64,000 nt of DNA. Source: Agrypnia vestita (taxonomy: Eukaryota; Arthropoda; Insecta; Trichoptera; Phryganeidae). Of the stretch, positions 1-11,918 are shown piece by piece. Both the position numbers and the translations under genes were made by a program. The DNA lies in assembly GCA_016648135.1 (NCBI GenBank), contig JADDOH010010030.1:1-64000 (forward strand), written 5' to 3'. How positions within the stretch are numbered: position 1 is the first letter of the stretch; every line of letters starts with the position of its first letter. A model generated the notes under the pieces. That model saw only the letters and a list, made by a program, of their open reading frames with translations. It was not told the origin of the DNA and made no database searches.

Positions 1-167
1 TATTCGCCGAATAGTAGACATTTACCGAATATTCGTATTCGCCGAATATCATCACGAATATTCGTATTCGCCGAATATCATCACGAATATTCGTATTCGC
101 CGAATATCATCACGAATATTCGTATTCGCCGAATATCATCACGAATATTCGTATTCGCCGAATATCA
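1..167. repeat. 29-bp tandem array built from a hAT MITE subterminal motif
   Basis: About four to five near-identical 29-bp units, each containing TATTCGCCGAATATCATCAC followed by GAATATTCG. The first unit or two are diverged and the array is cut by the window edge. The same unit occurs once, in reverse orientation, just inside the right end of the hAT-like MITE at 16696-17273. The array is therefore probably an amplified subterminal part of a related element. No terminal inverted repeat is visible here. Confidence 0.85.
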
Positions 168-544
168 GAAAGTAAGTAAAATACCCTAAGCGTATTCTAA
201 GCACCTAGGTCATTTTTGGAGAACTAGCCTCGCTCATGGTCAGCACGGAACGTGCTGAAATCGCTTCTAAAAAGGCAGTGACTGTTTTTCTTTATACCAT
301 TCTGATTTGATTTTGTATTGTAACATTAATTGGTATTAATGTTAGTAAATTTTTAATTGTTAGCTATCTGAGAGACAGGACGTTTCCAAGGTATTACACC
401 CAATAAATGAAACACCACAATGTAATCTGTATGTCCTGTGGCGTAGAGTATTCACCATTTACGTGTTAATGCTTCTGTGTATTGCAATTTTGCTTTCTTA
501 ATCATTCGTCCGTCAAATGTATGTCATGATGGCTATGAATTTTT

Positions 545-1003
545 ACTTTGTGGTATGTCACTGACAGCTGTAGAGCAGAGAATTTCACCCCATCTGTGCT
601 ATTCTGAAAAAACGCTATATTGGGATGTCAGATCTTTATCCCAATCTTGACAGGTATGTATAACATTGTATTGCCGCCAATTTCGATGTTTTAAGTTTGA
701 CATGTTTGAAATTAATGAATTCAGCTAAAATGTAAACAAACGTTAAGTTATTCACAATTACGAGTAATGAGCTTTCTAATTGATTGAATTCATTAATTTC
801 AAACCTGTCAAACATAAAACTTCAAAAAACGGCGTCACAATGTTAAACAAAAACTTTCAAGATATAGAAATAGCAATATTGCTCAGTTCAGAATACGGAT
901 GAATGTCATGCAATTGCTTACTGTCTGTATGTTTTGTAATTGCATATGGCAGTGACATTAATAAATAGATTCTCTGCTCTATGGCCAGCTATAAACACTG
1001 TTA
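545..1003. repeat. Fold-back (inverted repeat) element
   Basis: Two arms are inverted copies of each other. The outer arms share GTAGAGCAGAGAAT-type sequence at about 570-585 and 973-990. The inner arms (about 664-725 and 780-845) share the stretch around TTTGAAATTAATGAATTCA. The spacer is about 55 bases. A partial related copy containing the GGGATGTCAGATCTTTATCC motif lies in reverse orientation at about 25200-25260. No coding capacity is seen; it is probably a MITE. Confidence 0.6.
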
Positions 1004-1505
1004 AATATTATGTACCCTACCTAAATATTATTAATAAGTAAGAATTATAAAATTCTTTATATAATCCCTTATTTTCAGCACAGCACAGCTTTTGCCACAA
1101 TTGTATAACAAAACCCATAATTATGTTATTGGTATCTTTAATATGTTATATTCTGCTTGCCGTCATGTGAAGCTCACTCCGCTTTTATTCACCATGATAT
1201 TAGCTTAAATTATATGAATCCGCCAGTTGACTTAAATTTATGAATAACTTATATGAAACAGACAATCAGACAATATGTATTCCAAAATATCTCTCAAAAA
1301 TATTACACGAGTTTGTGTATTAAATATCTGAGAAGATGTATTTGTTGTAAAAATTTGACTTGTGCAATGTAAAAAAATTATTTAAAATTGTATGATAATT
1401 TATGTACTCATCTATTTAAACAAATATGGTTTAGAAATAAAACTGTAAGTCTTCATGGCTTTGAATGTTAAATTTATTATAATCATCGACATTCACTCTA
1501 CAAAG

Positions 1506-1650
1506 AGTAGCTTGTTGGTGTAGTGGTCACGACGCTTGCCTGGTGATTTGGTGGTCAGTTGTTTAATCCCCATTCCAGAACACCAGCGAATTCGTCCTAT
1601 TTTCATAGCACAAGCGTTTAGCTTAGTATTCCGTGTCCGCTATTCTATTA
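1506..1650 (+). mobile_element. tRNA-derived SINE, copy 1
   Basis: The head resembles a tRNA gene: an A-box-like GTTGGTGTAGTGGTCA at about 1514-1529 and a decayed B box followed by CCCCATTCCAG. The body continues TCCTATTTTCATAG then CAAGCGTTTAGCTTA. The same head and body occur on the - strand at 16515-16672 and 29785-29952, so this is a dispersed family with three copies here. Its polymerase III promoter boxes are degraded in this copy. Confidence 0.65.
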
Positions 1651-2607
1651 AAAAAAAATTGTTCCACAACTTGTTACTTATTAAGTAAAGAGCCGTTTTC
1701 AATTTCCGTGTGAAACAATCATCTTATATTTGTCTTATTATTCTTAATTTATACATTCACGAAATTTAATTGGAGTTTAGAGTATTATCCTAAAGATTCT
1801 TCTCCTCTCTTTCTCCAATTTCCAATTTTACTGGATCGTACCAATCGTTTGACCAATTCAAAGAGTATCATGATGCACAGCGCTTATCCTGGTGCTAATC
1901 ACGCAAAACATGAGAACAAAAATCACTAAATAGAAATGAACGATGCTAACTCATTCAAGCCTTTATTAATTCTGACTTCATTTACGAAAGGCGCTACATG
2001 GTGCCCTCCTACAAATAGATAAATTATACACCATTAATCACAATTAGGTGAACAAAATTAATAAAAATCACAAGAACAATACACCAATTATGAATTAACA
2101 ATCAAAATTATTTGTATGCCATCTACTCGATGACGCCTTAATACCATTAGTGAGGATCACGGCTTGTTATACTCCTCGATGATTTTTCTCAACTTTTTTC
2201 TGCAACCCACAGTTCAGATAACCACTGCAAAAGGGTAGCCAATTGCATCTTTGATTGATTCAATCCAGTCATTAATCTAGTTGGTAATTGATTCAGTTGA
2301 AGATCGCCTTCTTCCTCTCTAATCTTCCACCTTTCCACTACCAGCTATCATTCCCTCTGTAAGTGATATTCTGAAAATATGGAGGCTACGTTTTAAACAG
2401 ATTGAGACATTACAAAGCATATGTCTCTATTCTGTCATTTCAATTATCAACAATCATTACATGATACATTGAGAATAAAATAACTAGTACCAGTGGCCCA
2501 CTATTTTCTGCTTCAAAGATTGACCGCTACAAATCTTTTTATACAATATTTCATTTGATAGATGGCACTAAATGTGCAAGTGTAGATTTACAAAACTATT
2601 CCATGTA
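1651..2607. other. AT-rich intronic sequence, nothing recognised
   Basis: No open frame, exon, repeat with clear ends or RNA gene was recognised. It lies upstream of the first visible NAV exon and is probably intron. Confidence 0.4.
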
Positions 2608-2733
2608 TTCTATAGTTTTTTAGGGATGTGAACATATAGCCCCATCTGTGGGTAAGCTATATGTGTTATTATTATGCTATATATCTTTTCCACATATGGG
2701 AATATATACCCACATTCCTATAAGACCATAGAA
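2608..2733. repeat. Small fold-back element
   Basis: The two halves are diverged inverted copies. The left half has TTCTATAG then AGGGATGTG and CCCATCTGTGGG; the right half reads back with matching TTCTATGG, AGGAATGTG and CCCATATGTGG. Arms are about 60 bases and roughly 80% alike by eye. It sits in the intron before the first NAV exon. Confidence 0.5.
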
Positions 2734-3227
2734 AACATGGAAAAGACTTTTACTGTCTTTTTTCTAGCTGTTTGAATGGGATTTCATCACATACATACAA
2801 CTGACAATACATTCACATGTTTTTTTCTTGATAGTGGTGTGTTTATCTCATTATGGTTTGATGTCCAACTAAAGTTGTATTCTGTCCCGTGGTCTGTGCA
2901 TTTTAAAACCATTCTTGTGAAACTTGTTATTGCATGTATGTACGTGTTTGGCAAGATCCTCAATCAGCGGACCCTTAATATCCTTTACTTATTTTCATCA
3001 GATTGTTCTTGGATTTTGAACTTTTTCTAACTTATACTTCACAAGTAGATAACATACATATACCCCACTATTCATCAATTAGTTGAATTTTCAAATGCAC
3101 CAAGTTCTCAATTTTTTTATGATAAAAGTCAGGTTTAACTTATATTATAGAATAGGATAAAACTTATATTATACAACTCTGTTGCATTTTTGTTATCACA
3201 TTGATAAAACTACAATTCTTCCTTCAG

Positions 3228-3331
3228 GTCCACCAAATCGGAGAAACTGTATCCATCCATGTTGCAGAGATCTTCAGAGGGAGAGTATGAACCGTATTAT
3301 TGCCTGCCGGTTCACTACGGAGATGGTCAAG
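3228..3331 (+). CDS. sick: Neuron navigator (NAV/sickie) homologue, internal exon A
   Basis: This internal exon is bounded by an acceptor (CTTCCTTCAG then G) and a donor (CAAG then GTACAC). The first base completes a codon from the previous exon; 34 whole codons follow (3229-3330) and one base is left for the next exon. The peptide begins STKSEKLYPSMLQRSSEGEY and ends PYYCLPVHYGDGQ. The YPSMLQR and PYYCLP blocks fit the serine-rich middle part of Neuron navigator proteins, large cytoskeleton-associated proteins involved in axon guidance; the insect member is sickie. The phase matches exons B and C exactly, which is strong support for one gene. The exon is short, too short to stand out as an ORF. 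The gene symbol follows the Drosophila orthologue and is inferred from family recognition. Confidence 0.75.
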
Positions 3332-4277
3332 GTACACATAAAAATAAAATAGTATTTATTCTCAGATTCTCACAATACACTTTGTAGTCCTATGAATGTT
3401 CCGGAAAAATTATATCATTCCTAGCATTCTCATTCATAATTTTCATCAATGCATGTATCTGTAACCCAAGAATCTCACCTATCTTAGGCCGGCCGCGCTT
3501 TGGATACGAATTATTACGTACGTATTCGTACGACTATTTTCATACGTATTGGAGCGCGCACATTGATTGTGTCTTGCGTTGTCACGATCAGTTACTTTGA
3601 CATTTTTCCAATGACGTTTGTGCCAAATGAATAATCTGTATCTTCTGAAAAACTCTATTATGGCAGACTTAAATAATGACAAATTTCATGACTATCTATC
3701 AAATAGATTCACAAATGCTGAAGAGAATCGAAGTGCAACGAAAGCTCATAACGTCGGAGAAATATTTAAAAGTTTTTTTGTTCAAAGTACATAATTATAC
3801 CTCACCTTCATTAAACCAAATTATTTAACTTACAGGTATTTTTTAGTTCTTAAGAAATCTCTATTCTATCCAGAAATAATAGAGAATCTGCCGCCATGAT
3901 CTGCGCTGATAGTCACGTACTTGAATCACTTTGGTCCCACAAACATTTGTGGTCATGTGTCAAATTGACAAAATTTTCAATATCTGTCGTACGAAATCGG
4001 AAAAATTTCCGAAGAAATCCGGATTGTGTCGGACGTCGTATCTATATGTGCGTACACGCACTACTAAATCATGTGCAGTGTGCTATGTTCAATACTACTT
4101 CGAAGGTTAGGAATGTACTTGCATATTCGTACGTATACGTACTACTCAATTTTGTACGAAAACGCATCCAGTGTGCGGCCGGCGTTAGAATTCAAAACCA
4201 TGACCAATCACAGTAGAAGAAGTTCATTATAAAAAATGTATTGTGTTCCCTAGATGTACATATTGTACCCCCTCTAG

Positions 4278-4451
4278 GTATCCCCTACGGAGCCTCAGAG
4301 CCCCCTTCCCCGAGCCCCCGCTCCGCCCTGTCTCCGCCGCATGGCCCTCCGCAGGGTCATATGATGTCGGGCACGATGCCGCAGCATCAGCTGGTCCTGC
4401 CGTCACAACACCACTCTGCAAGACACTCGCACTACAAGAAGAATGATGACG
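4278..4451 (+). CDS. sick: Neuron navigator (NAV/sickie) homologue, internal exon B
   Basis: The acceptor is CCCCTCTAG and the donor is GACG followed by GTGAGAGG. The exon is 174 bases: two bases finish the codon begun in exon A (giving Gly), then 57 codons, then one base carried over. The peptide is low-complexity and rich in Pro, Ser, His and Gln, with PPSPSPRSALSPP and later HSARHSHYKKNDD. Such a linker is expected in NAV proteins between the N-terminal calponin-homology region and the coiled coil. Its GC content is far above the AT-rich introns on both sides, typical of a real exon here. The - strand also stays open across it, but that frame has no family resemblance and is a shadow. Confidence 0.78.
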
Positions 4452-5630
4452 GTGAGAGGATATTGATTTCTGATAAGTGGTTTGTTGCATGAAAATTAGA
4501 CAGGCTTAAAGATGGCCGAGAAGAATATCTCGCCTTTATCATTGTTAGAGCGGACAGCGCTCGAATGATTTACAGAGTTGTAGGAGGACATCATCTGGGG
4601 CACTTTGAACATTGTTTGGAGTGTCAGAATCAATTAAGTCTTGAATGGAGAAACATCTACCTATGTTATTTTCTTACCTTTTTTGTGACTCATTTGTGAC
4701 TAATGTAACAAAAACAAGTATCTCTCTTCAGATCCGAACAGAGGATCACTGTGATCTAAGAGAATCATCTCCTTCATTTATAGCAACTCAGACCAGATCC
4801 GTTCAAGGATCAAACAATCATATAATAAACACATAATTTCCCAAGCATGTTTGATGATTGTTGAGGAATGCATTTTACTGTTCCAGCCATAAAAAACATT
4901 CTCGCATGAAACTATTGTCAAAATAGAAATTTTTTCCCTTGAGTTGTATACATAGCTTAATTTTATTTTATATTATTTTGTTTGAGACTAACAAAATACT
5001 GAGTAAAAAATACATACAACAACACATATTTCAAATGCTACCCAGTAATTTATTATAAACAAAGAATTGATATTTTGTTTTCTGGAGGTTCAGATTATTG
5101 TACAAAAAATGGATGTTGTGTAGGAGTAACATTTTAAATGATGTTGGGATATATGCAAAAATATCAGTATCGATATTAGTGTTAGCCAATAAATATTACA
5201 TGTACGACACATTCTTGCGATGGGAGAAAAATAACCAACATTATTAGGATACTGACTTATTTTTAAGAACTCTGATTTCTTACATGGGTTTTAAGGTTTA
5301 AGGCTGGTCATTCATTTTTATGTTAGATAATGAAGGAGAATCAATAGCTCCACTGAGTATCTTGTGTAGCACTGCAAGATTGGATGTGTTCGTTTGGGAT
5401 CCCCCTTTGTGGCTTTTTAAAAAGGCAAGACGATTCTCGTAGCTGTGAAGATTTCTGTTTTGACAAGCTCAAGGACAAAATACATAGAAACTTTTTCTGC
5501 ACTCATGTGTTCTATAATAAGGTGATATAATAAATATAATAGCTGATGAATATCCAAGATACTTTGTACTGCATAGTGATATACATATAGAGAATTTTTA
5601 GAGTCGTCAATAACTTTATTTGAAATCTCA
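4452..5630. other. Intron between NAV exons B and C (first part)
   Basis: AT-rich sequence between two exons of the same gene. No additional exon, RNA gene or element with clear ends was recognised. The later part of the intron carries the 5635-5816 repeat. Confidence 0.5.
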
Positions 5631-5634
5631 TAAT

Positions 5635-5816
5635 AATATATGTGGCGTATAGATGCAAAACCGCCACTATCCAAGTGAAACCCATATGGACAGTTGCATC
5701 TATATGCCACATATATGCTTTGTTTATTTATAAAGGCTCCATATGAATAGTGGCTCTATATGGATAATTGCATCTGTATATGCCACATATATGCTTTGTT
5801 TTTATATAAAGGCGCC
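5635..5816. repeat. Inverted and tandem repeat around a TATGCCACATATAT motif
   Basis: ATATATGTGGCGTATAGATG at about 5635-5657 is inverted as CATCTATATGCCACATATAT at about 5697-5716. The right part is then repeated in tandem with a period of about 74 bases (GCATCT at 5696 and 5770, each followed by ATGCTTTGTTT and a TATAAAGGC/CTCC stretch). It lies inside a NAV intron; no coding potential. Confidence 0.6.
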
Positions 5817-6250
5817 TCCAAAAGCGAGCTTATGTATACATATAGTCTATTAATAAATTTCTATAATTTTTATTCTATTTAATATTTCTTTATTCTTTTG
5901 ATTCTCGTAACATGCGTTGTATAATAAGGTGTCCACATAACTAATGTTATGTATGATGTACAGAGAATTTTCAGAATTTGAGAATTTTTAATGTTGTTTA
6001 AGTTCTTATCATAAATCCCAGAATGTGTTTTATGGTGATGTGGAATTATGTTTCCATCTACAAAAGTTTTGGCTTACTTTATTTATTTTCTCTTGATTGT
6101 AGTGTAGTGGTGATGAATGTCTTCAATTTTTTAGTTATGGGTTCATTTAGTTAACAATGCAATAAGATAAAGCTTCTTTATGATGTCTAACGACAAGTGA
6201 GTTGTTATATTTTCTACCGAGTGATACAAATTGAAACATTTTGACCACAG

Positions 6251-6402
6251 CCCACGGCTCCACCGCCAGCCTGGTGTCCACAGCCTCGTCTCTCCACAGC
6301 TCCGCCGAGGAGAGGCAGGCCCACGAGGCCAGAAAGCTCCGGCGGGAGCTGACTGATGCCAAGGAGAAGGTGCACACGCTCACCACGCAGCTGACTACCA
6401 AT
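6251..6402 (+). CDS. sick: Neuron navigator (NAV/sickie) homologue, coiled-coil exon C
   Basis: The acceptor is TTGACCACAG and the donor is ACCAAT followed by GTGAGTAC. Two bases complete the codon from exon B (Ala), then 50 codons, ending in phase 0. The peptide contains GSTASLVSTASSLHSS followed by ARKLRRELTDAKEKVHTL and TTQLTTN. This is the hallmark NAV block just before and at the start of the coiled coil; vertebrate NAV1/2/3 carry a near-identical G-S-x-A-S-L...KLRREL...Q-E-K-V...L-T-x-Q-L-x-x-N arrangement. Heptad-like spacing of Leu residues agrees with a coiled coil. The next exon should start in phase 0 with the A-H-x-V-A-A-F-E-Q-S-L block; it was not found in the rest of the window. 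This exon is the best evidence for the gene identity. Confidence 0.88.
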
Positions 6403-6851
6403 GTGAGTACAATATTCTTGCCTTTATATTTTCCTCAAAGTTTTGACCCGGTTTATGATGCAAATTTGAATTTTTGGTATGATAATTGATAAATTATGTA
6501 TATAATTATAGGAACTGCATTGATTATATATTTATACAATATATGTACTAATAAACAACGTATTGACTAAGAATTATGTTTAATTATGTGAACATGTTGG
6601 GAAATATTGAAATGTTACTTCTGATTGTAAATAGGAAATATACTTACACACGCTATGTTGTTTTGATGATTTATTTACTGTCTATGTACATAATAGTTAC
6701 ATTATGTGAAAGAAACACAAAAATTACTTCATAAATATAGTCATTCTTGATTTGCAGACGAGTTCTGTTACAAAATATCAATATATATACCTGAGCTATA
6801 ATATTTATCAAATACCTTAGCAGCCAGTTTAAAATTTTAATGTTTAAGATT

Positions 6852-6983
6852 CGAATACAGAGTCAATACTTAAAGATTTAAAGGTTGACGTATATTTTAA
6901 AAGTGTAATTTTCAGTGCAAATTACACTTTTAAAGTGTACTTTAACCTTTAAATCATTCAAGCATTGACTTTGTATTCAAGAG
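6852..6983. repeat. Fold-back element with AAGTGTAATTT arms
   Basis: TACAGAGTCAATACTTAAAG through AAAGGTTGACG and AAGTGTAATTTT is mirrored by AAATTACACTTT, CTTTAACCTTTAAAT and GCATTGACTTTGTATT. The arms are roughly 60 bases around a very short centre. No terminal target duplication was resolved. It lies just 3' of NAV exon C. Confidence 0.6.
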
Positions 6984-7071
6984 TAAATCTTCCATAACTG
7001 TAAAGTGACTTTGTGGTAACATTATTTATGAAATTAACACAAGAATACACTTTGTGTTAACCACTAATCTT

Positions 7072-7182
7072 CGTAGCCAATGGTTCGTTTATCAGGACAT
7101 AACGTATAATAAAAATTATATACAATGCATATTATTAATTTTTAATGTACATTGTATCCTGATGAAAGAACCAATGGCCCCA
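7072..7182. repeat. Fold-back element with CCAATGGTTC ends
   Basis: Left end GCCAATGGTTCGTTTATCAG and right end CTGATGAAAGAACCAATGGC are inverted copies around an AT-rich centre of about 65 bases. Probably a small MITE. It is separate from the adjacent fold-back at 6852-6983. Confidence 0.5.
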
Positions 7183-7687
7183 AAACATTCTTGTTAATTA
7201 TATAAAAAAATTAAAATTAAAACGGTGTACGAGGTGAAAGAGTTAGCTATACAAATAAATAATAAAATAACTGTATATTTAGAAATTCGAGTGCGTATAT
7301 TTTTTTAAAAGAATATGTTTGCTTTTTTTCTTCAAAAAGTAAATACTATAATTATTATTGGAGAGGATAAATCAATTTTGTATTCACTACTTAATGAAAA
7401 GAAAACTGTGAAATACTTGATATACTTACATCCTATTTACAATACGTACGTACGAAGGCTTTTCTATTTTGAATGGAAGCCCAACTTGCAATTGCAAGCC
7501 GACCTAGTAAACGGACAATCGTATCTCAAAGAAAACTAAAGTAAAAACAGAAGCAACAGAGAATTCTAAAAGTAAAAAAGGAAAAAATAAGTATGCATAG
7601 AAACACTACTTTACTCCGAAACTAATGACAAATAAACAATGAGCAACTATCATTGGGTATTCACGACTTGTACGCTTAGTTTTTGCC

Positions 7688-7800
7688 GGGTCCATTATTA
7701 GTTTATCTTCTTCTTCAATCTCCATCTGTCCACTGCTGGATATAGGCCTCTTCCATACCCTTCCGTACTCATAATGGGCAGCTACAAACAGCGTCTCTTC
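7688..7800 (-). mobile_element. LINE reverse transcriptase C-terminal relic
   Basis: Read on the - strand it encodes GMEEAYIQQWTDGD followed by a stop, the typical C-terminus of insect Jockey/RTE-type reverse transcriptases (EEAY-x-QQW). Only this 3' end is present; the rest of the element is missing (5' truncation). A relative of the same family lies on the - strand at 27570-27725. Confidence 0.6.
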
Positions 7801-8727
7801 CTATGTTAAGAACGGATGATTTCAAAACTCAGCAACCCATCTGGCAAGCGTGGTGTTTTAACTTCTTCGGGCCCACGGTATCGTATATGATACTGGATGT
7901 TTATGTCGAAAATATATTTACTGGTTATGTTGTCTAACACAAGCTCAGGGTATTTGGTTAAATAAGAAACAATTTTACCGACAGCGCAAATTTGACCTCG
8001 ACAAACAAATTTTAACCCAGTTATTGACAAGTGAACGGTTATATGTATCTAAGTGTCATATATGATACAGTGGACCCGAAGAGATTAATGCCAAACCCCT
8101 TCTATTAGTTTATTATTGGGAGTTTAAACTTGAAGATCATCTCTAAGATCTACATTGCTGTTAGCACTTCACATTGTGTTGTGATATTACCACTTTGGGA
8201 GCCGCTTGTTTTTAAAAAAGCTAAGCTAAGCTCTTGCATCATAAATAATTATCGTCTGATTCGGGCCGTTATGGGCCACCTCATGACCTACACTAATGTA
8301 TATTTTTTAGGAGTTCAACCATTACAGATGAACAAATTACAGTTTATTTTTATAAATGTAAAACATGAATATGATTTATTTTTAACCTACTTTGATAAAA
8401 TTTCTTTATGTGATGAATTCAAATGAACCAGATGTAAGACTTATCATAAATTAATAAACACATGCATTTGAATTATTTTGAACAATGACTCATTGAATTG
8501 AGTTGGTAATTCGATATTATTCCATGTACAAACATACCTGGGCTAATTATATGTTAAACAATGCATTGTTTTGATTCAGCAAAACAATACAAGTATCTGC
8601 TTACATACTATATAGTATGATGTCACTGTCACTATCACTCAAATAATAATCCTACAGAGCATTGGTCTTCTTTTAAGTTTGCTGTTTTTTGAAGAAAGTT
8701 AAATAAAAACAAACATATCATATTATA

Positions 8728-8960
8728 TTGCAGATACTAGATACTCTAATTAAGGAGATATTAAATATAATGTCGGAACATTTTGAGTTTATCCAAATTT
8801 TTCAGAACACAGTGCTGGATTTTTGTTACAGGGACATCATTAATCAATATGTATTATTGATGTCTCACAGACTAATAATTCTAATAATTAGGAAGAATCT
8901 CATTGCACGTATAAAGGATATTGCTAAAAAAATTCCAAATCATAAAAAATAGATACCTCA
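8728..8960 (+). repeat. Dispersed repeat 'GTCTCAGAGACG' family, partial copy
   Basis: Contains TTGAGTTTATCCAAATTTTT, CAGAACACAGTGCTGGATTT and GACATCATTAATCAATATG, then GATGTCTCACAGAC. The same order of blocks is found at 35585-35950, about 54212-54300 and in part at 53690-53830. It matches the 3' flank of the LINE at 54517-56487 from TTAATCAA onward, so the family is probably the 3' region of that LINE group. The apparent ORF here is incidental. Confidence 0.5.
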
Positions 8961-9324
8961 TTAGTGACATCTGTGATCATTTAAGGGGAATGAAAAAGCT
9001 TTGGATGCCGGTCGCGCAAAGGATTATTACAACACATACTGTATTTCTATAATATAATATACATCATCACAAAAACCCTTTCAGATATATTTGTGAAATT
9101 ATTTAAACTCGTAATATATTATTCTGAGGATAACACAACACTCACGCAAGCCTGACATAATAACAATGCAAAATTTGGGCCAGGAAATGATTATACTTTC
9201 ATCAGGATCCTAAAGTGTAAATGAACAAAATCTGAGTAGCATTAAACATAATGCCATACAAATGGCCGGTGTGACTGGGAAAAGTGCCTCATTTTGCGCA
9301 ATATTTGCATTTTTTTTTAAATAT

Positions 9325-9614
9325 AAATAGCAAGTCGAATAAAATGATAAAAATCTCTCAAAAATTGGAAATAGAATTTTTTAACAAGGTTTTTATCATT
9401 TTATTTGAGTTGTATTGAAGCGAATGATTTTTCATAATTGATATAAGTTTCTGTAATGATAGTTCAACTTTTTGCAAAAAATAAATCAGAAATATTGAAA
9501 AAAAAAAATGCAAACATTGATATTGCACATCTCCATGGTTGCTTGAAAATTTTCGACTCATTATCAAGGCAGTGTCCACCTTTAAGTTTTTGCTACTAGC
9601 TATGAGACACCTTG
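9325..9614. mobile_element. Snap-back element, centre and right arm (copy 1)
   Basis: Carries the centre (ATAAAATGATAAAAATC...GGTTTTTATCATTTTATT) and the right arm ending GCTATGAGACACCTTGTA. Typical family blocks are visible: TGAAGCGAATGATTTTTCAT, TACTGTAATGATAGTTCAAC-like sequence, a poly-A/T run beside TGCAAAC, and TTTTCGACTCATTATCAAGG. The left arm is lost. The complete copy at 43021-43544 defines the family. Confidence 0.65.
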
Positions 9615-9666
9615 TATATCCTCATACATACATACAAATGTATACAACTCTTTTCATTGAAGAAAG

Positions 9667-9793
9667 ACAATCGAATTAGTATGCGTAAGCCGTGCGTACG
9701 GGGCACTTGTTTCATTGTGTTGGTGTTTACCGGTATAAACACCAAACAACGAAACAATGTAAAACAACGAATTACACATACTAATTCGATTGT
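9667..9793. repeat. 127-bp fold-back element
   Basis: The 17-base ends ACAATCGAATTAGTATG (9667-9683) and its reverse complement (9777-9793) match perfectly. The centre is a second hairpin, GGTGTTTACCGGTATAAACA followed by CC. The open frame across it is incidental. Probably a small non-autonomous DNA element; no target duplication was resolved. Confidence 0.65.
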
Positions 9794-11068
9794 ATTTCTT
9801 AAATGGAAAGACCTACAAAATGATAGAGGGAATAAATTTTATCCTCGTGGATTATTTATCTACGGAAATCAACGGCATTTTTTTTTATTTTCATAAGTTA
9901 CTGTGGTTATTTGTACAATCACACGGTTATTTCTACAAACACGGCTACATCCGCTCTTAATACTTTCCAAGCCAGGGATGGGCAAAGAAAAATAACATTT
10001 CACACGTTTAAAACAGTGTTAGAAAATTTCGAAAAAGGAAATTTTAATTTTTTGCCGGCGTATTTTGACAGGCGGCACATTCACTGCAAATGCATATTTC
10101 GTTTTTTTTTTACGAAAATGTGGGTTTTTATTATTCGTTTATATCAGAATGTATACTCTAGACTGCAATTTTTTAGGGCAGTGACTTATATAGAAACTTT
10201 ATTTTATATATAAGTAATAAACTGAACATTATTTACAATAATTAAGAAATTTTAAGCATTAATCGACAGGCCGCGGCCAAAAATCGTTTTTAGTGTCCTA
10301 GGCGGCGCTAATCTTTAATGAATATTTATAAGTACGCATAATATGTTATTTTATATGTATAAAGTAAACTTCATTATCTAGAATCCTTACTAAGGAAATT
10401 AAGAAATATTCAATATTAATAAAGTTATAATGTTTTAAATTTGCAAGAAATTTACGTTTTTTCTCGATTTTAAAACGCTTTTTATTTATATAAAGAGATG
10501 ATTTTAAACAGTATATTTTATTTATTCCCATATTTTGAGGCTTTACTCACTTAATAAAAGTTTTTTTTTTTAATAAAAACGCCTTAATGAATATTTAAAA
10601 ATAAAAATTCCAAAGTATGAAATGCGCCAATAAATGACGCTGCTTCTGACGGCATTTTGTTTAATAATTACGTCAGAGAAAAGAAATGTTCTCTCTGGCA
10701 TTAAATCAATCGAAATTCTGAATCGCTAATCGATCACACGATCTATACAGTGCAGATGAAACTGCTATATTCTGTATGCATATAGTGTCTCGAATGTTTT
10801 ACAGTTTTGGTGTGATATATATAGTAAGAGCTTCCAAAATAGTCCACCCAGGGCTTGAAATGTACACACATCTAACGAACCGGAACTGTCGATAATATAC
10901 TTACGAAATTTTACACTTATTTTGATCCAAATTAGGGGAGAAAGGGGTAATGGGAGTCAGAGGGCGATAGTGGTCAATGTTCTAGCATCCAGACATAGTA
11001 TTTAAACAAACTAATAATAACTTAAAAGACATGTGACATCCTTATGTGACAGCTCGCACTCTCCTGAC
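9794..11068. other. AT-rich sequence, nothing recognised
   Basis: No exon, repeat with clear ends or RNA gene recognised. Short open frames here lack codon structure or family resemblance. Confidence 0.35.
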
Positions 11069-11584
11069 TAGGGAATGCAATTCCCATCCCGCGAGATCTC
11101 GAGGCATTTTACGAGATCAATCCCGAACCGAAAAATCGGACGAGATTATCGGGATCGATCAGCATTTTTTATGTTTTGTATCTTTAATTGTATATGTCTA
11201 TAGAGCTTTTGGTAAGTACTTAAAACTTATGTTCATATCACATTCAAATAATGAAAATAGCTTTGAATAATATTTGCTGTGTTTTATCAACCTAACGTAG
11301 TAATAAAATGTAATACTAGTTAGTAGTTTTTACTCTACTACATTGACTGATTGATGCTTGGAAAAACGCCTACAAAAATTTTAATGCAATGATTAATAAT
11401 GAACATTTTATTAAAATTGCTGATATAAAAATGCAAGGCATTTTCGTTAATTGCTATTCAGCCCTATAAACAACAAAAAAAACACAAAATTATTCGGGAT
11501 CCCGATCCGTAGGAATCCCGCGGTATTGGAAATTCTAATCTCGAGGGATCCCGAAAGGGCCTACTCCCTACTCCCTATTCCCTA
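11069..11584. mobile_element. hAT-like MITE, family GAATGC copy 1
   Basis: Begins TAGGGAATGCAATTCCC and ends TATTCCCTA. It is flanked by 8-base sequences CTCCTGAC (11061-11068) and CTCCTGGC (11585-11592), seven of eight identical, as expected for an old hAT target duplication. Internally it matches the second copy at 12941-13419 throughout, including CCCGCGAGATCTCGAGGC near the left and CGGGATCCCGATCCGTAGG near the right end. The extreme right end is rearranged into short CTACTCC repeats. No transposase remains. Confidence 0.75.
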
Positions 11585-11918
11585 CTCCTGGCTTACTGCT
11601 CAGTACGCGTCCATCGTTTGCACAGGAAGGCTCTCACGCGTTTTCGCACGCATTCGATGTAATTTTACGAGTGCACGAAATAAGTGCTGAGTACATTATT
11701 ACAAGAAACCTGAGTATTTAAAATAGTTTATTGAGTGACTATTAGCTTAAATTACCGATATAGGAAAAAATTATGGTGTTTTAACAACAAATAATTTTTT
11801 TATTAATTTTTTACGCATTATGTATAATTGGGTAATAAGAATCACTGCAATGCGGGAAATGAGAGATGACTCCATCAGATTACTGAAGATGAGGCAGTAA
11901 GCATGGAAAACGTTTTAA

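Noticed and set aside
1..167. CRISPR-like array of 29-bp repeats
   Set aside because: There are no unique spacers between units, and the unit comes from a eukaryotic MITE.
4227..4490. - strand 87-codon frame across NAV exon B
   Set aside because: Shadow of a real exon: the + strand has matching splice phases and NAV-type sequence.
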